Source of the DNA: Jannaschia pohangensis
GTDB lineage: Bacteria > Pseudomonadota > Alphaproteobacteria > Rhodobacterales > Rhodobacteraceae
NCBI RefSeq assembly: GCF_900113875.1
Contig: NZ_FORA01000004.1
Span: 1-64,000, forward strand
Reading direction: 5' to 3'
Length of the DNA: 64,000 nt
The notes beneath the pieces are model-generated. The model saw only the letters and a program-made list of their open reading frames with translations, did no database searches and was not told the DNA's origin. A program made the position numbers and the translations under genes. Shown piece after piece: positions 55,719-64,000 of the stretch (position 1 is the stretch's first letter; each line of letters starts with the position of its first letter).

Positions 55719-55786
55719 TCGGTCCGGGGTCAGCCCCCTCTCCGAATATCTGGTGCGTCAATTCCGGTCCCTGAAGGAGGCCCGCC

Positions 55787-56977
55787 ATGAAAGATTCCGC
55801 GTCGCGCGCACATAAATCCCGCACCCTCGCCGTCCACGCAGGCACCCGGCGCAGCCAATACGGCGAGGTTTCCGAAGCGATGTTCCTGACCCAGGGCTTC
55901 GTCTACGACACCGCCGAAGCGGCCGAAGCGCGCTTTCTCGACGGGGGCCGCGAAGATTTCATCTACGCCCGCTACGGCAACCCCACCGTCGCCATGTTCG
56001 AAGACCGGATCGCCGCCATCGAGGGCACCGAAGACGCCTTCGCGACCGCGTCCGGCATGGCCGCCGTCAACGGCGCGATGATGTCGCTGCTTCGGGCCGG
56101 GGATCACGTGGTCGCCGCCCGCGCGCTCTTCGGCTCCTGCCTCTATATCCTCGAGGACGTGCTGCGCCGCTTCGGGGTCGAGGTGACGATCATCGACGGC
56201 ACCGACCTCGACGCCTGGCGCAGCGCGCTGCGCCCTGACACCAAGGTCGCCTTCTTCGAAACGATGTCGAACCCCACGCTGGAATTGATCGACATCCGCG
56301 CCGTGGCCGACCTCGCCCATGCCGTCGGGGCCACGGTCGTCGTCGACAATGTCTTCGCCACGCCCACCTATTCGCGCGCCCTCGATCTGGGCGCCGACGT
56401 CATCGTCTATTCGACCACCAAGCACATCGACGGGCAGGGGCGCTGTCTGGGCGGTGTCATCTGCGGGACGACCGAATACATCCGCAAGGTGGCCGAGCCG
56501 TATCTCAAACACACCGGCGGCTCCATGTCGCCCTTCAACGCCTGGGTCATGCTCAAGGGGCTGGAGCATATGGACCTGCGCGTCCATGCCCAGACCGAGA
56601 CGGCCGACCGCATCGCCCGCGCCCTTGACGGCCATGCCAAGCTGACCCGCGTGCTCTATCCGCACCTTGCCGGGCATCCGCAGCACGACCTCGCCCTGCG
56701 CCAGATGGAGCGTGGCGGCACCATGCTGGCCTTCGATCTGGGCAGCAAGGAGGCCGCCTATCGCTTCCTCAATGCGCTGGAAATCATCATCATTTCCAAC
56801 AACCTGGGCGACGCGAAATCCATTGCGACGCCACCCTACACGACGACCCACCAACGCCTGCCCGAGGCTCAGAAAGCCGCGCTCGGCATCACCCCCGGCC
56901 TGATCCGCCTGTCCTGCGGCCTGGAAGATCCCGACGACCTGCTGGCCGACATCCTGCGCGCCCTCGACCATGCCTGA
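55787..56977 (+). CDS. metZ: O-succinylhomoserine sulfhydrylase
   Basis: This is a 396-aa protein of the Cys/Met metabolism PLP family: the YGNPTVAMFEDRIAAIEGTE N-terminal PLP region, Tyr of AGDHVVAARALFGSC, and the Schiff-base Lys in VYSTTKHIDGQGRCLGG. It makes homocysteine from O-succinylhomoserine and sulphide. GAAGGAGG precedes the ATG. Control by the upstream SAM-II riboswitch fits its role in methionine synthesis. Confidence 0.95.
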   Translation: MKDSASRAHKSRTLAVHAGTRRSQYGEVSEAMFLTQGFVYDTAEAAEARFLDGGREDFIYARYGNPTVAMFEDRIAAIEGTEDAFATASGMAAVNGAMMSLLRAGDHVVAARALFGSCLYILEDVLRRFGVEVTIIDGTDLDAWRSALRPDTKVAFFETMSNPTLELIDIRAVADLAHAVGATVVVDNVFATPTYSRALDLGADVIVYSTTKHIDGQGRCLGGVICGTTEYIRKVAEPYLKHTGGSMSPFNAWVMLKGLEHMDLRVHAQTETADRIARALDGHAKLTRVLYPHLAGHPQHDLALRQMERGGTMLAFDLGSKEAAYRFLNALEIIIISNNLGDAKSIATPPYTTTHQRLPEAQKAALGITPGLIRLSCGLEDPDDLLADILRALDHA

Positions 56978-57432
56978 CCGGCAGGGACCAAGGCCGATGA
57001 CCGCACGGACCCGCCGCACAATTGCGGCGCGCCGGAGCGGCAGGAGGGCCAATGCGACCCCGCCGTCGCTCGGCACCCGGATGCCCGACGTCTCCCCAGC
57101 ATTCGCCGGATACGCCAAGGTCGCCGTGTCGACGGTGTTCGCCAGAGGTGACATCTCAACCGCATCTACGGCATTCGCCGTATCCGCCGCGCCGGCGACA
57201 TCGGCCCCGTCCACCGGCCGGACACCGACCACGGCAAGCCCCGCGACCCTCGCACAGGCCGCATCGGCCGGGGTCTCCGCACAGGCGGTTTTCACCGACC
57301 CTCTCGTGGCCGCCTCCGCCACCAAGGTCGCTATGCCCGCCGCGTTCCCGTCACGCGCCGTCATCCCGGCAATCCGATCCATCGGAAGCGCCGCCCTGTC
57401 AGGCCGGGTCCTCCGCGCGCCAGAGCAGACCC
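56978..57432 (+). other. 455-base stretch between metZ and the GNAT gene, unassigned
   Basis: A forward frame (ATG 56970 to 57440, 156 aa) overlaps metZ and reads as Ala/Thr/Ser/Pro-rich low-complexity sequence (STASTAFAVSAAPATSAPST). The reverse strand is also open. Short units related to ATTCGCCG and its variants recur. I see no ribosome-binding site or homology on either strand, so no gene is called. Confidence 0.4.
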
Positions 57433-57945
57433 ATGCGTGAGGTCCGCCCCTGCCGACCGGACGACCTCCCACAGCTCGCCACAATATTCTGGCGTGGCGT
57501 CCACGAAGGGGCCGCGCCGCGTTACACGCCCGCGCAGCGCCGCGCGTGGCTTCCCGCGCCGCCCGCGCCCGAGGCCTTCGCCAAGCGACTGTCCGACCAG
57601 ACCGTGTTCGTCGCCGAAGAGGCCGGGACCGTCACCGGCTTCATGACCCTGCGCGCCGATGGCACCCTCGACCTCGCCTATGTCCTGCCCGAAGTGCGCG
57701 GCTCCGGCACCGCCGATGCCTTGCTGGCGATGCTCGAAAACGCGGCACTGGCGCGGGGCACGACCCGTTTGACCACCCGCGCCAGCGCGATGGCTCAACC
57801 GTTCTTCGCCCGCCACGGCTGGCAGGTCGTGGCCCCCGCGCCGCAGCTGCGCGATGGCGTCACGATTCCGGCGGCTGACATGGCCCGCGATCTGAATTGC
57901 CCTGTCCTGACCTCCGCATCCGAAATCCTCTGCGCGCCATCCTGA
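57433..57945 (+). CDS. GNAT-family acetyltransferase
   Basis: This is a 170-aa protein from the ATG at 57433 (MREVRPCRPDDLPQLATIFW). The acetyl-CoA-binding region is visible in LAYVLPEVRGSGTADALLAMLENAAL, with AMAQPFFARHGWQVV as the beta-alpha end of the fold. The substrate is unknown. Frames that extend upstream through the low-complexity stretch are rejected. Confidence 0.88.
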   Translation: MREVRPCRPDDLPQLATIFWRGVHEGAAPRYTPAQRRAWLPAPPAPEAFAKRLSDQTVFVAEEAGTVTGFMTLRADGTLDLAYVLPEVRGSGTADALLAMLENAALARGTTRLTTRASAMAQPFFARHGWQVVAPAPQLRDGVTIPAADMARDLNCPVLTSASEILCAPS

Positions 57946-57986
57946 CGGCGAACGATTACGATCCGGTTAAGGCGCGCCGTTTGTCT

Positions 57987-58019
57987 GTACGGGGGGTGTA
58001 CGGGGGGCGTACCGGGGGT
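57987..58019 (+). repeat. Three 11-bp G-rich tandem repeats upstream of folE2
   Basis: GTACGGGGGGT, GTACGGGGGGC and GTACCGGGGGT follow each other without gaps. A fourth G-run follows (GACACGGG). The unit equals one helical turn. Confidence 0.7.
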
Positions 58020-58156
58020 GACACGGGTTTTGCCCTTGCCGGACAGCCCTGCGACGACCCCCGGCACAGTCGCCAAGATTTATTTTGATCGTCCTTGATC
58101 TCGCCCCCGAACGTGCCACCTATGGGCTCCATGCGAGAACCGAAGGGAGGGGCGAA

Positions 58157-59197
<1,041 letters not shown>

Positions 59198-59304
59198 CAC
59201 CGCACCCCGCACAGGTCTAGCCAATCCGTGCGGGGTCGCGAGCACCCCATCAGGCCTCGGCCCAAGCGTCGCATCCTTGTTACCGTTCATTCGGAGGATG
59301 CCTC

Positions 59305-59949
59305 ATGGCCCACCTTTCCACGTCGTCCAAGTCCCTTTCCGCCCATCTTCACCTGCCGGATGCGCCGCAGATCCTCGATCTGCGCGACCCCGCAGATGCC
59401 GCGGCCGATCCGCGCCGCATCCCCGGTGCGCGCCCGACCACCCTGGCCGAACTCGAGGCGTCGGACATTGCGTCCGGGAGTTTCGTCTGCGTCTGTCAAA
59501 AGGGCGGCAAATTCAGTCAGTTGGCCGCCGCCATCCTGCGCAGCACTGGGGCATCGGCGCAGTCGATGGACGGGGGACATCTTGCCTGGATCGCGGCCGA
59601 TCTGCCGCTGGTGGCATCGGGTCGTCTTGCGGAGCAGTGGGTTCTGCCGACCGACCCGACCTGGGATGAACTGACCTCCCTCTGGGTTCTGCGTCGGTTC
59701 ATCGACCGGCTCGCCCCGGTCATGCCGGTGACCCGGGACTGGCTGGACCAGTCCGCAGACGTCTGGAAGGCGCGCATTGTGCCGAACGAACCGTGCGACT
59801 TAGCGTCAGTTGCCCAACTCTCACATCCTCTCCTTGACGTTCTGAAGGGCGGCTCTGACCGATTAATCGCGGGACGTCTGACCCGGATCACTACGCCCCT
59901 GGATGCGCTGGACCTCGTCGACGACTGGCTTGCCGGAGAAGCGGCATGA
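59305..59949 (+). CDS. Rhodanese-like protein with a ChrB-type C-terminal part
   Basis: This 214-aa protein has a rhodanese-fold N-terminal domain (QILDLRDPADAAADPRRIPG) with the active-loop Cys in VCVCQKGGKFSQLAAAILR. The C-terminal region (LWVLRRFIDRLAPVMPVTRDW) recalls ChrB, the partner of ChrA. Its stop overlaps chrA by 4 bases, which supports a role in chromate response. It could be a sulphur-transfer sensor; this is inference. Confidence 0.7.
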   Translation: MAHLSTSSKSLSAHLHLPDAPQILDLRDPADAAADPRRIPGARPTTLAELEASDIASGSFVCVCQKGGKFSQLAAAILRSTGASAQSMDGGHLAWIAADLPLVASGRLAEQWVLPTDPTWDELTSLWVLRRFIDRLAPVMPVTRDWLDQSADVWKARIVPNEPCDLASVAQLSHPLLDVLKGGSDRLIAGRLTRITTPLDALDLVDDWLAGEAA

Positions 59950-61175
59950 CCCCCTCATGGGCCGAAATGGGGCGCGTTTTCGGGCGTATCGGTCTTCTGT
60001 CCTTCGGTGGGCCCGCGGCCCAGATCGCGTTGATGCACCGCGAACTGGTGGAAACCCGCGACTGGCTGGAGGAGGAGACGTTCCTGCGCGGCCTGGGCTT
60101 CTGCACCCTTCTGCCCGGACCCGAGGCGATGCAGCTGGCGACCTTCGCGGGCTGGCGTCTGCGCGGCACGGCTGGCGGGCTGCTGGCGGGTTTGCTTTTC
60201 GTGATCCCGGGCGCGTTGTGCATCATGGCCCTGTCGGCGCTTTACCTCGCCTATGGTCGCCTGCCTCTGGTCGAGGCTGCGTTTCTCGGCATCAAGGCCG
60301 CGACCCTCGCCATCGTCGCGGGCGCCTTGTGGAAGTTGCGCGCCAAGGCCCTGCGCGGCCCCCTTCCCATCGCGGTGGCCCTGGCCGCTTTTGTTGCGCT
60401 CTTCTTCCTGGCCCTTCCATTCTGGGCCGTCCTGCTGGCAGCGCTCGTTTTGGGGGCTGCCGTGCCCGAGGGCCGCCATGTCGCGGTGCCCGCCGCGCCA
60501 CCCGCCAGAACCGGGCAGACTGTCGTGCTCTGGCTCATCATCTGGTGGGCCCCGCTTCTGACGCTGATCGCCTTCGCCCCAAGGTCCGCGCCCGCCGAGG
60601 CGGGGCTGTTCTTCAGCTGGCTCGCCACGGTCAGTTTCGGCGGCGCCTATGCCGTATTGGCCGCGCTGGCGCAGACAGCGGTCGAGACGCAGGGCTGGCT
60701 TACACCGGACCAGATGGTCGATGGCCTGGGCCTTGCTGAAACCACGCCCGGCCCGCTGATCCTGGTGACGGTGTTCACCGCATGGCTCGGCGGCGCGCAG
60801 GTCGGCACAGGCACGGCAATCGCCACGGCCGTCGTGACGCTCTGGGCGACGTTTGTGCCCTGTTTTCTCTGGATTTTCGCGGGCGCTCCGCATCTGGAGC
60901 GGCTGACCGCCATGCCCCGGCTTCGCGGCGCTTTGGCAATGGTCTCGGCGGCGGTGGCGGGTGTGATCGCGAACCTGTCGCTGTGGTTCGCGGTCCACGT
61001 CCTGTTCGCGCGCGTCACGGACAGCCGCCCGCCCGTCCCTGACTGGAGCAGCCTCGACCCCGTGGCTTTGGCCCTCGCCGTCTTGGCAGCGGTCTGGTTG
61101 CTGGTGCTCAGGCGTGGCGTGCTGGAAACACTGGCGCTGGCCGCCCTCGGCGGAGCGGGGGTCGCGCTGTTCTGA
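59946..61175 (+). CDS. chrA: Chromate efflux transporter ChrA
   Basis: This 409-aa protein is the two-domain CHR family form with two homologous halves. Half one has GLLSFGGPAAQIALMHRELV and TLLPGPEAMQLATFAGWRL, half two has ATVSFGGAYAVLAALAQ and ETTPGPLILVTVFTAWLGG. About ten to twelve membrane segments are seen. It exports chromate with proton coupling. Confidence 0.93.
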   Translation: MTPSWAEMGRVFGRIGLLSFGGPAAQIALMHRELVETRDWLEEETFLRGLGFCTLLPGPEAMQLATFAGWRLRGTAGGLLAGLLFVIPGALCIMALSALYLAYGRLPLVEAAFLGIKAATLAIVAGALWKLRAKALRGPLPIAVALAAFVALFFLALPFWAVLLAALVLGAAVPEGRHVAVPAAPPARTGQTVVLWLIIWWAPLLTLIAFAPRSAPAEAGLFFSWLATVSFGGAYAVLAALAQTAVETQGWLTPDQMVDGLGLAETTPGPLILVTVFTAWLGGAQVGTGTAIATAVVTLWATFVPCFLWIFAGAPHLERLTAMPRLRGALAMVSAAVAGVIANLSLWFAVHVLFARVTDSRPPVPDWSSLDPVALALAVLAAVWLLVLRRGVLETLALAALGGAGVALF

Positions 61176-61205
61176 AGCGACCGATCTGGCTAAACGAGAA
61201 ACGCT

Positions 61206-62549
61206 CTAGACGGCGTCGCGCAGGGCGCTTGCCACGTCTTCGACCACCCTGTCCAAAAGCTCCGGGTCTTCGCATTCCGCCATGACCCGGATCAACGGCT
61301 CGGTCCCCGACGCCCGGATCAGCAGGCGGCCCTTGCCGGCCAGCTGGCCCTCGGCTTCGGCGATGGCGGCCTTCACCGACGCTGCGTCCAACGGCCGGGC
61401 CCCCGCAGCATAGCGCACGTTATCAAGACGTTGCGGGACGCGCTCGAAGGATTGCATCAGGTCGGCAGCCGATTTCCCGGTCCGCACCATCTCGGCCAGA
61501 AACTGCAACCCGGCGATCAACCCGTCGCCCGTGGTGGCATAGTCGGTCATGACGATATGGCCCGATTGCTCGCCGCCCAGGTTGAACCCCCCGGCGCGCA
61601 TCGCCTCGACCACATAGCGGTCGCCGACCTTGGTCCGGTGCAGCGCCAGGCCCTGACGTTGCAGATACCGCTCCAGCCCCAGGTTCGACATCACCGTCGC
61701 GACAAGGGTACCACCGCGCAACCGGTTTTCGCCGGCCCACCGGGTCGCGAAGAGGGCCATCAGCTGATCGCCGTCCGCCAACTGCCCCTGCGCATCCAGG
61801 ATCATGACGCGGTCCGCGTCACCATCCAGGGCGATGCCCACGTCCGCGCCATGTGCGACAACCGCCTGCGCGCAGGTATCGGTGTGGGTCGAGCCACAGT
61901 CGAGGTTGATGTTGCGCCCGTTCGGGTTGACCCCGACGGGGATCACGGTCGCGCCCAGTTCCGCCAGAACGTCTGGCGCCGCGCGATAGGCCGCCCCGTT
62001 GGCGCAATCGATCACCACCTTCAGCCCTTCCAGCGTCATGCCCGTCGGGATCGTCGTCTTGGCGTATTCGACATAGCGCCCGCGCCCGTCGTCGATGCGC
62101 TTGGCCCGCCCGATATTGGGCGCGTCGGCAAGATGCACGCCGGCATCGACCATGCGCGAAATCTCGGCTTCGGCCTCATCGCTCAGCTTGAAGCCGTCGG
62201 GGCCGAAGAACTTGATCCCATTGTCATCCGCCGGGTTGTGGCTGGCCGAAATCATCACGCCCAGGTCGGCGCGCATCGACCGCGCCAGAAGGCCCACGGC
62301 AGGCGTCGGCACCGGCCCGAGCAGCAGGACATTCATCCCCGTGCTGGTCAGCCCCGCCGTCAGCGCGTTTTCGAGCATATAGCCCGACTGCCGCGTGTCC
62401 TTGCCGATGACGACGCGGTGCGCAGCCATTCCCGTGCCCTCGCGGCGAAAGTAGCGACCCGCCGCCGCGCCGAGGCGCAGCGCCATTTCGGCGGTCATGT
62501 TGCCTTGATTGGCGCGTCCCCGCACGCCGTCAGTGCCAAACAGGCCCAT
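61206..62549 (-). CDS. glmM: Phosphoglucosamine mutase
   Basis: This is a 447-aa protein from the ATG at 62549 ([20 protein letters not shown]). It has the phosphoserine loop [18 protein letters not shown], the metal-binding [13 protein letters not shown], and the C-terminal [14 protein letters not shown]. It makes glucosamine-1-phosphate for peptidoglycan and LPS. It starts inside the folP 3' end, a 20-base overlap. Confidence 0.97.
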   Translation of the reverse strand: MGLFGTDGVRGRANQGNMTAEMALRLGAAAGRYFRREGTGMAAHRVVIGKDTRQSGYMLENALTAGLTSTGMNVLLLGPVPTPAVGLLARSMRADLGVMISASHNPADDNGIKFFGPDGFKLSDEAEAEISRMVDAGVHLADAPNIGRAKRIDDGRGRYVEYAKTTIPTGMTLEGLKVVIDCANGAAYRAAPDVLAELGATVIPVGVNPNGRNINLDCGSTHTDTCAQAVVAHGADVGIALDGDADRVMILDAQGQLADGDQLMALFATRWAGENRLRGGTLVATVMSNLGLERYLQRQGLALHRTKVGDRYVVEAMRAGGFNLGGEQSGHIVMTDYATTGDGLIAGLQFLAEMVRTGKSAADLMQSFERVPQRLDNVRYAAGARPLDAASVKAAIAEAEGQLAGKGRLLIRASGTEPLIRVMAECEDPELLDRVVEDVASALRDAV

Positions 62550-63522
62550 TCCAATCCCCCGTTTCCCGCCAGAGCGCGAGGCCCTGCGCCACCTCGGCCA
62601 CGTCATGGACCCGGTGCATCTGGATGCCTTGTGCCACGGCGGCGAGGGTGACCGCCAGTGTTCCCGGCATCCGGTCGGCGGCGGTCACGGCCCCGCCGAT
62701 ATCGCCGATGAACCGCTTGCGCGATGCACCCAGAAGGATGGGGACGCCAAGGCCGTGGAACAGGCCGATCCGGCGCAGCAGGGCCAGGTTATGGGCTTGC
62801 GTCTTGCCGAAACCGATGCCCGGGTCCGCGATGATCCGCGCGCGCGGGATGCCCGCCGCCTCTGCCGCCGCGATCCGTTCGGCCAGCGCGTCGAAGACAT
62901 CGAGCACGACGTCGTCGTAAGCGGGATTGTCCTGCATCGTCTGTGGCGTGCCCACGCTGTGCATCAGGCAGATCGGCGCGTTCGCCCGTGCCACCGCCTC
63001 TGCCATCGCCGGGTCGTGGGTCATGGCCGAGACGTCGTTGACCAAAGCCGCCCCCGCCTCCAGCGCCGCCCGCGCGACGTCCGCCTTGCGCGTGTCGATG
63101 GAGAGTTTGCGTCCCTTGAGCGCCGTCAGAACCGGCAGGACCCGGGCCGCCTCCTCCTCCGGCGACACCTCCTCTGCGCCGGGACGGGTGCTTTCGCCGC
63201 CGATATCCAGCAGGTCAGCGGCGGCCATGGCGCGCGCGCGGTCAAGTGCGGCTTCGGGGGTCAGGAACAGCCCGCCGTCCGAAAAGCTGTCGGGTGTGAC
63301 GTTCAGGATGCCCATAATGCGGGGGCGGTCGAAGGTCAGCCCCGCGATGTCGGGGCGGGCTGCGGTCAGCGGGGTCAGATCGGCGTCGCTCAGACGTCCG
63401 ACGGGGACGATCTCGGGCGCGGCTTGACGGGTCAGGACAGCGACGCGGTCGAACCGCAGCCAGCCAGCCGCGAGGCGGGGGCCGTCCGCATCCGGTCGGG
63501 GCAGGGGCATAAGGTAGCGCAT
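62530..63522 (-). CDS. folP: Dihydropteroate synthase
   Basis: This is a 330-aa protein from the ATG at 63522, which overlaps the preceding stop. The DHPS signatures are [15 protein letters not shown] and [20 protein letters not shown], and the pterin-binding [16 protein letters not shown] and [13 protein letters not shown]. An N-terminal extension of about 60 residues precedes the core, as is common in Rhodobacterales. It is the target of sulphonamides. Confidence 0.95.
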   Translation of the reverse strand: MRYLMPLPRPDADGPRLAAGWLRFDRVAVLTRQAAPEIVPVGRLSDADLTPLTAARPDIAGLTFDRPRIMGILNVTPDSFSDGGLFLTPEAALDRARAMAAADLLDIGGESTRPGAEEVSPEEEAARVLPVLTALKGRKLSIDTRKADVARAALEAGAALVNDVSAMTHDPAMAEAVARANAPICLMHSVGTPQTMQDNPAYDDVVLDVFDALAERIAAAEAAGIPRARIIADPGIGFGKTQAHNLALLRRIGLFHGLGVPILLGASRKRFIGDIGGAVTAADRMPGTLAVTLAAVAQGIQMHRVHDVAEVAQGLALWRETGDWNGPVWH

Positions 63523-64000
63523 CAGATGTCGGCGATTGTCCGGGCGCTGCGCTCGGGCACGGGGCCTGCACCCGGGTCGTGCGGCGTGACCAATTCGACG
63601 GCATGGAAGGTTTCCGCGAACCAGCGGGCAAGTGTCAGCGGTGCTTCGTCGGTCGGGCCATGTGTCGCGTCGAGGACCAGGCGGGAGGGGGCCCAGACGG
63701 TCAGGCCGCCCCGTCGCATCGACCAGTCCAGTTCGGTCCGGCTGTCGACGACAACGCAGCGCCGGTCGCGTGCGGCCAGCCGCCATGCGGCCTGCTCCAC
63801 CGCCAGAAGGGAGACGCGGCGCTGCGCCATGGGGTTGGCTGCAGAGGGCGGGGTGAAATCCGGCGTGGCGATGAGGACCGTGGGCGCCGTATCCGCCGAG
63901 AGCCGGTCGAGAAGCGCAGAGAGGCCGTCGTCATCCTGAGCGCCCTTTGCCAGAAGGATGACGCGCGGTCGGGGGGCGTCCTTGGCCACGGCGATGGCGG
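63522..64000 (-). CDS. folB: Dihydroneopterin aldolase-type protein (C-terminal part, cut by the window edge)
   Basis: The frame is open at the right edge. The visible ~159 residues (RVSLLAVEQAAWRLAARDRRCVVVDSRTELDWSMRRGGLTVWAPSR) match the C-terminal extension that follows the FolB domain in Rhodobacterales. The FolB domain itself is off the window, so the name rests on the extension and on the operon folB-folP-glmM. Two Met/GTG codons near 63989 should not be taken as the start. Confidence 0.6.
   Translation of the reverse strand, partial: AIAVAKDAPRPRVILLAKGAQDDDGLSALLDRLSADTAPTVLIATPDFTPPSAANPMAQRRVSLLAVEQAAWRLAARDRRCVVVDSRTELDWSMRRGGLTVWAPSRLVLDATHGPTDEAPLTLARWFAETFHAVELVTPHDPGAGPVPERSARTIADI

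Noticed and set aside
59205-59235. Hairpin CCCCGCAC/GTGCGGGG after folE2 as a terminator
   Set aside because: The stem is good, but no T-tract follows, so it was not called.

Overview
The window is GC-rich chromosomal DNA from an alphaproteobacterium, most likely Rhodobacterales (Roseobacter/Paracoccaceae). Four things point there: the ribosomal-protein sequences, a LuxRI pair directly behind rplQ, a SAM-II riboswitch in front of metZ, and a bzt-type amino-acid transporter next to PHA granule genes. The bases at 1200-2180 are visibly poorer in G+C than the rest. No tRNA, rRNA or CRISPR array was seen.

Positions 1-3800: one end of an IS3-family (IS407-group) element has cut off the 5' part of an AT-richer gene, which also carries an in-frame TAA. 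Next comes a 365-aa exported protein of unknown function, flanked by two copies of an imperfect ~110-130 bp direct repeat. Positions 3837-19256 carry the S10-spc-alpha ribosomal block (rplB to rplQ with secY, adk and rpoA). It is interrupted at two places: ydcH plus a 2OG-Fe(II) oxygenase between rplP and rpmC, and a von Willebrand A protein plus an HCCA-isomerase-like protein between rpmD and rplO.

Positions 19446-24900 hold luxR-luxI (acyl-homoserine-lactone signalling), rarA, crcB, rluC, a HAD phosphatase and an ATP12 F1-ATPase assembly chaperone. Positions 25127-29624 encode a complete polar amino-acid ABC transporter (bztABCD). After a lone Hint-domain protein, positions 31497-38135 hold a polyhydroxyalkanoate locus: phaZ and phaC divergent, phaP, and phaR, with an animal-type heme peroxidase between phaC and phaP. 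PhaR-type CTGC-N3-GCAG sites lie before phaP and phaR, and a weaker one before phaC.

Positions 42335-54778 are the most unusual part. Two convergent gene runs meet at 46170. The forward run encodes two zinc-ribbon/DUF4178 proteins, a 65-aa exported peptide, a DUF350 membrane protein and a membrane-fused spermidine-synthase-like enzyme. The reverse run encodes a 31-aa membrane microprotein, XpaC, TelA (toxic-anion resistance), a DUF2927 lipoprotein, an unknown 184-aa protein, an SPFH-GYF protein, an unknown 111-aa protein, a cytochrome b561, a double zinc-ribbon membrane protein, a PfkB kinase, Dtd and S-adenosylmethionine decarboxylase. I infer a membrane-stress module tied to polyamine or decarboxylated-SAM chemistry; the function is not proven by the sequence.

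The right end has a GST, SAM-II-metZ, a GNAT acetyltransferase, folE2 behind a G-rich triple repeat, a rhodanese/ChrB-like protein with chrA, and the reverse-strand operon folB(partial)-folP-glmM.
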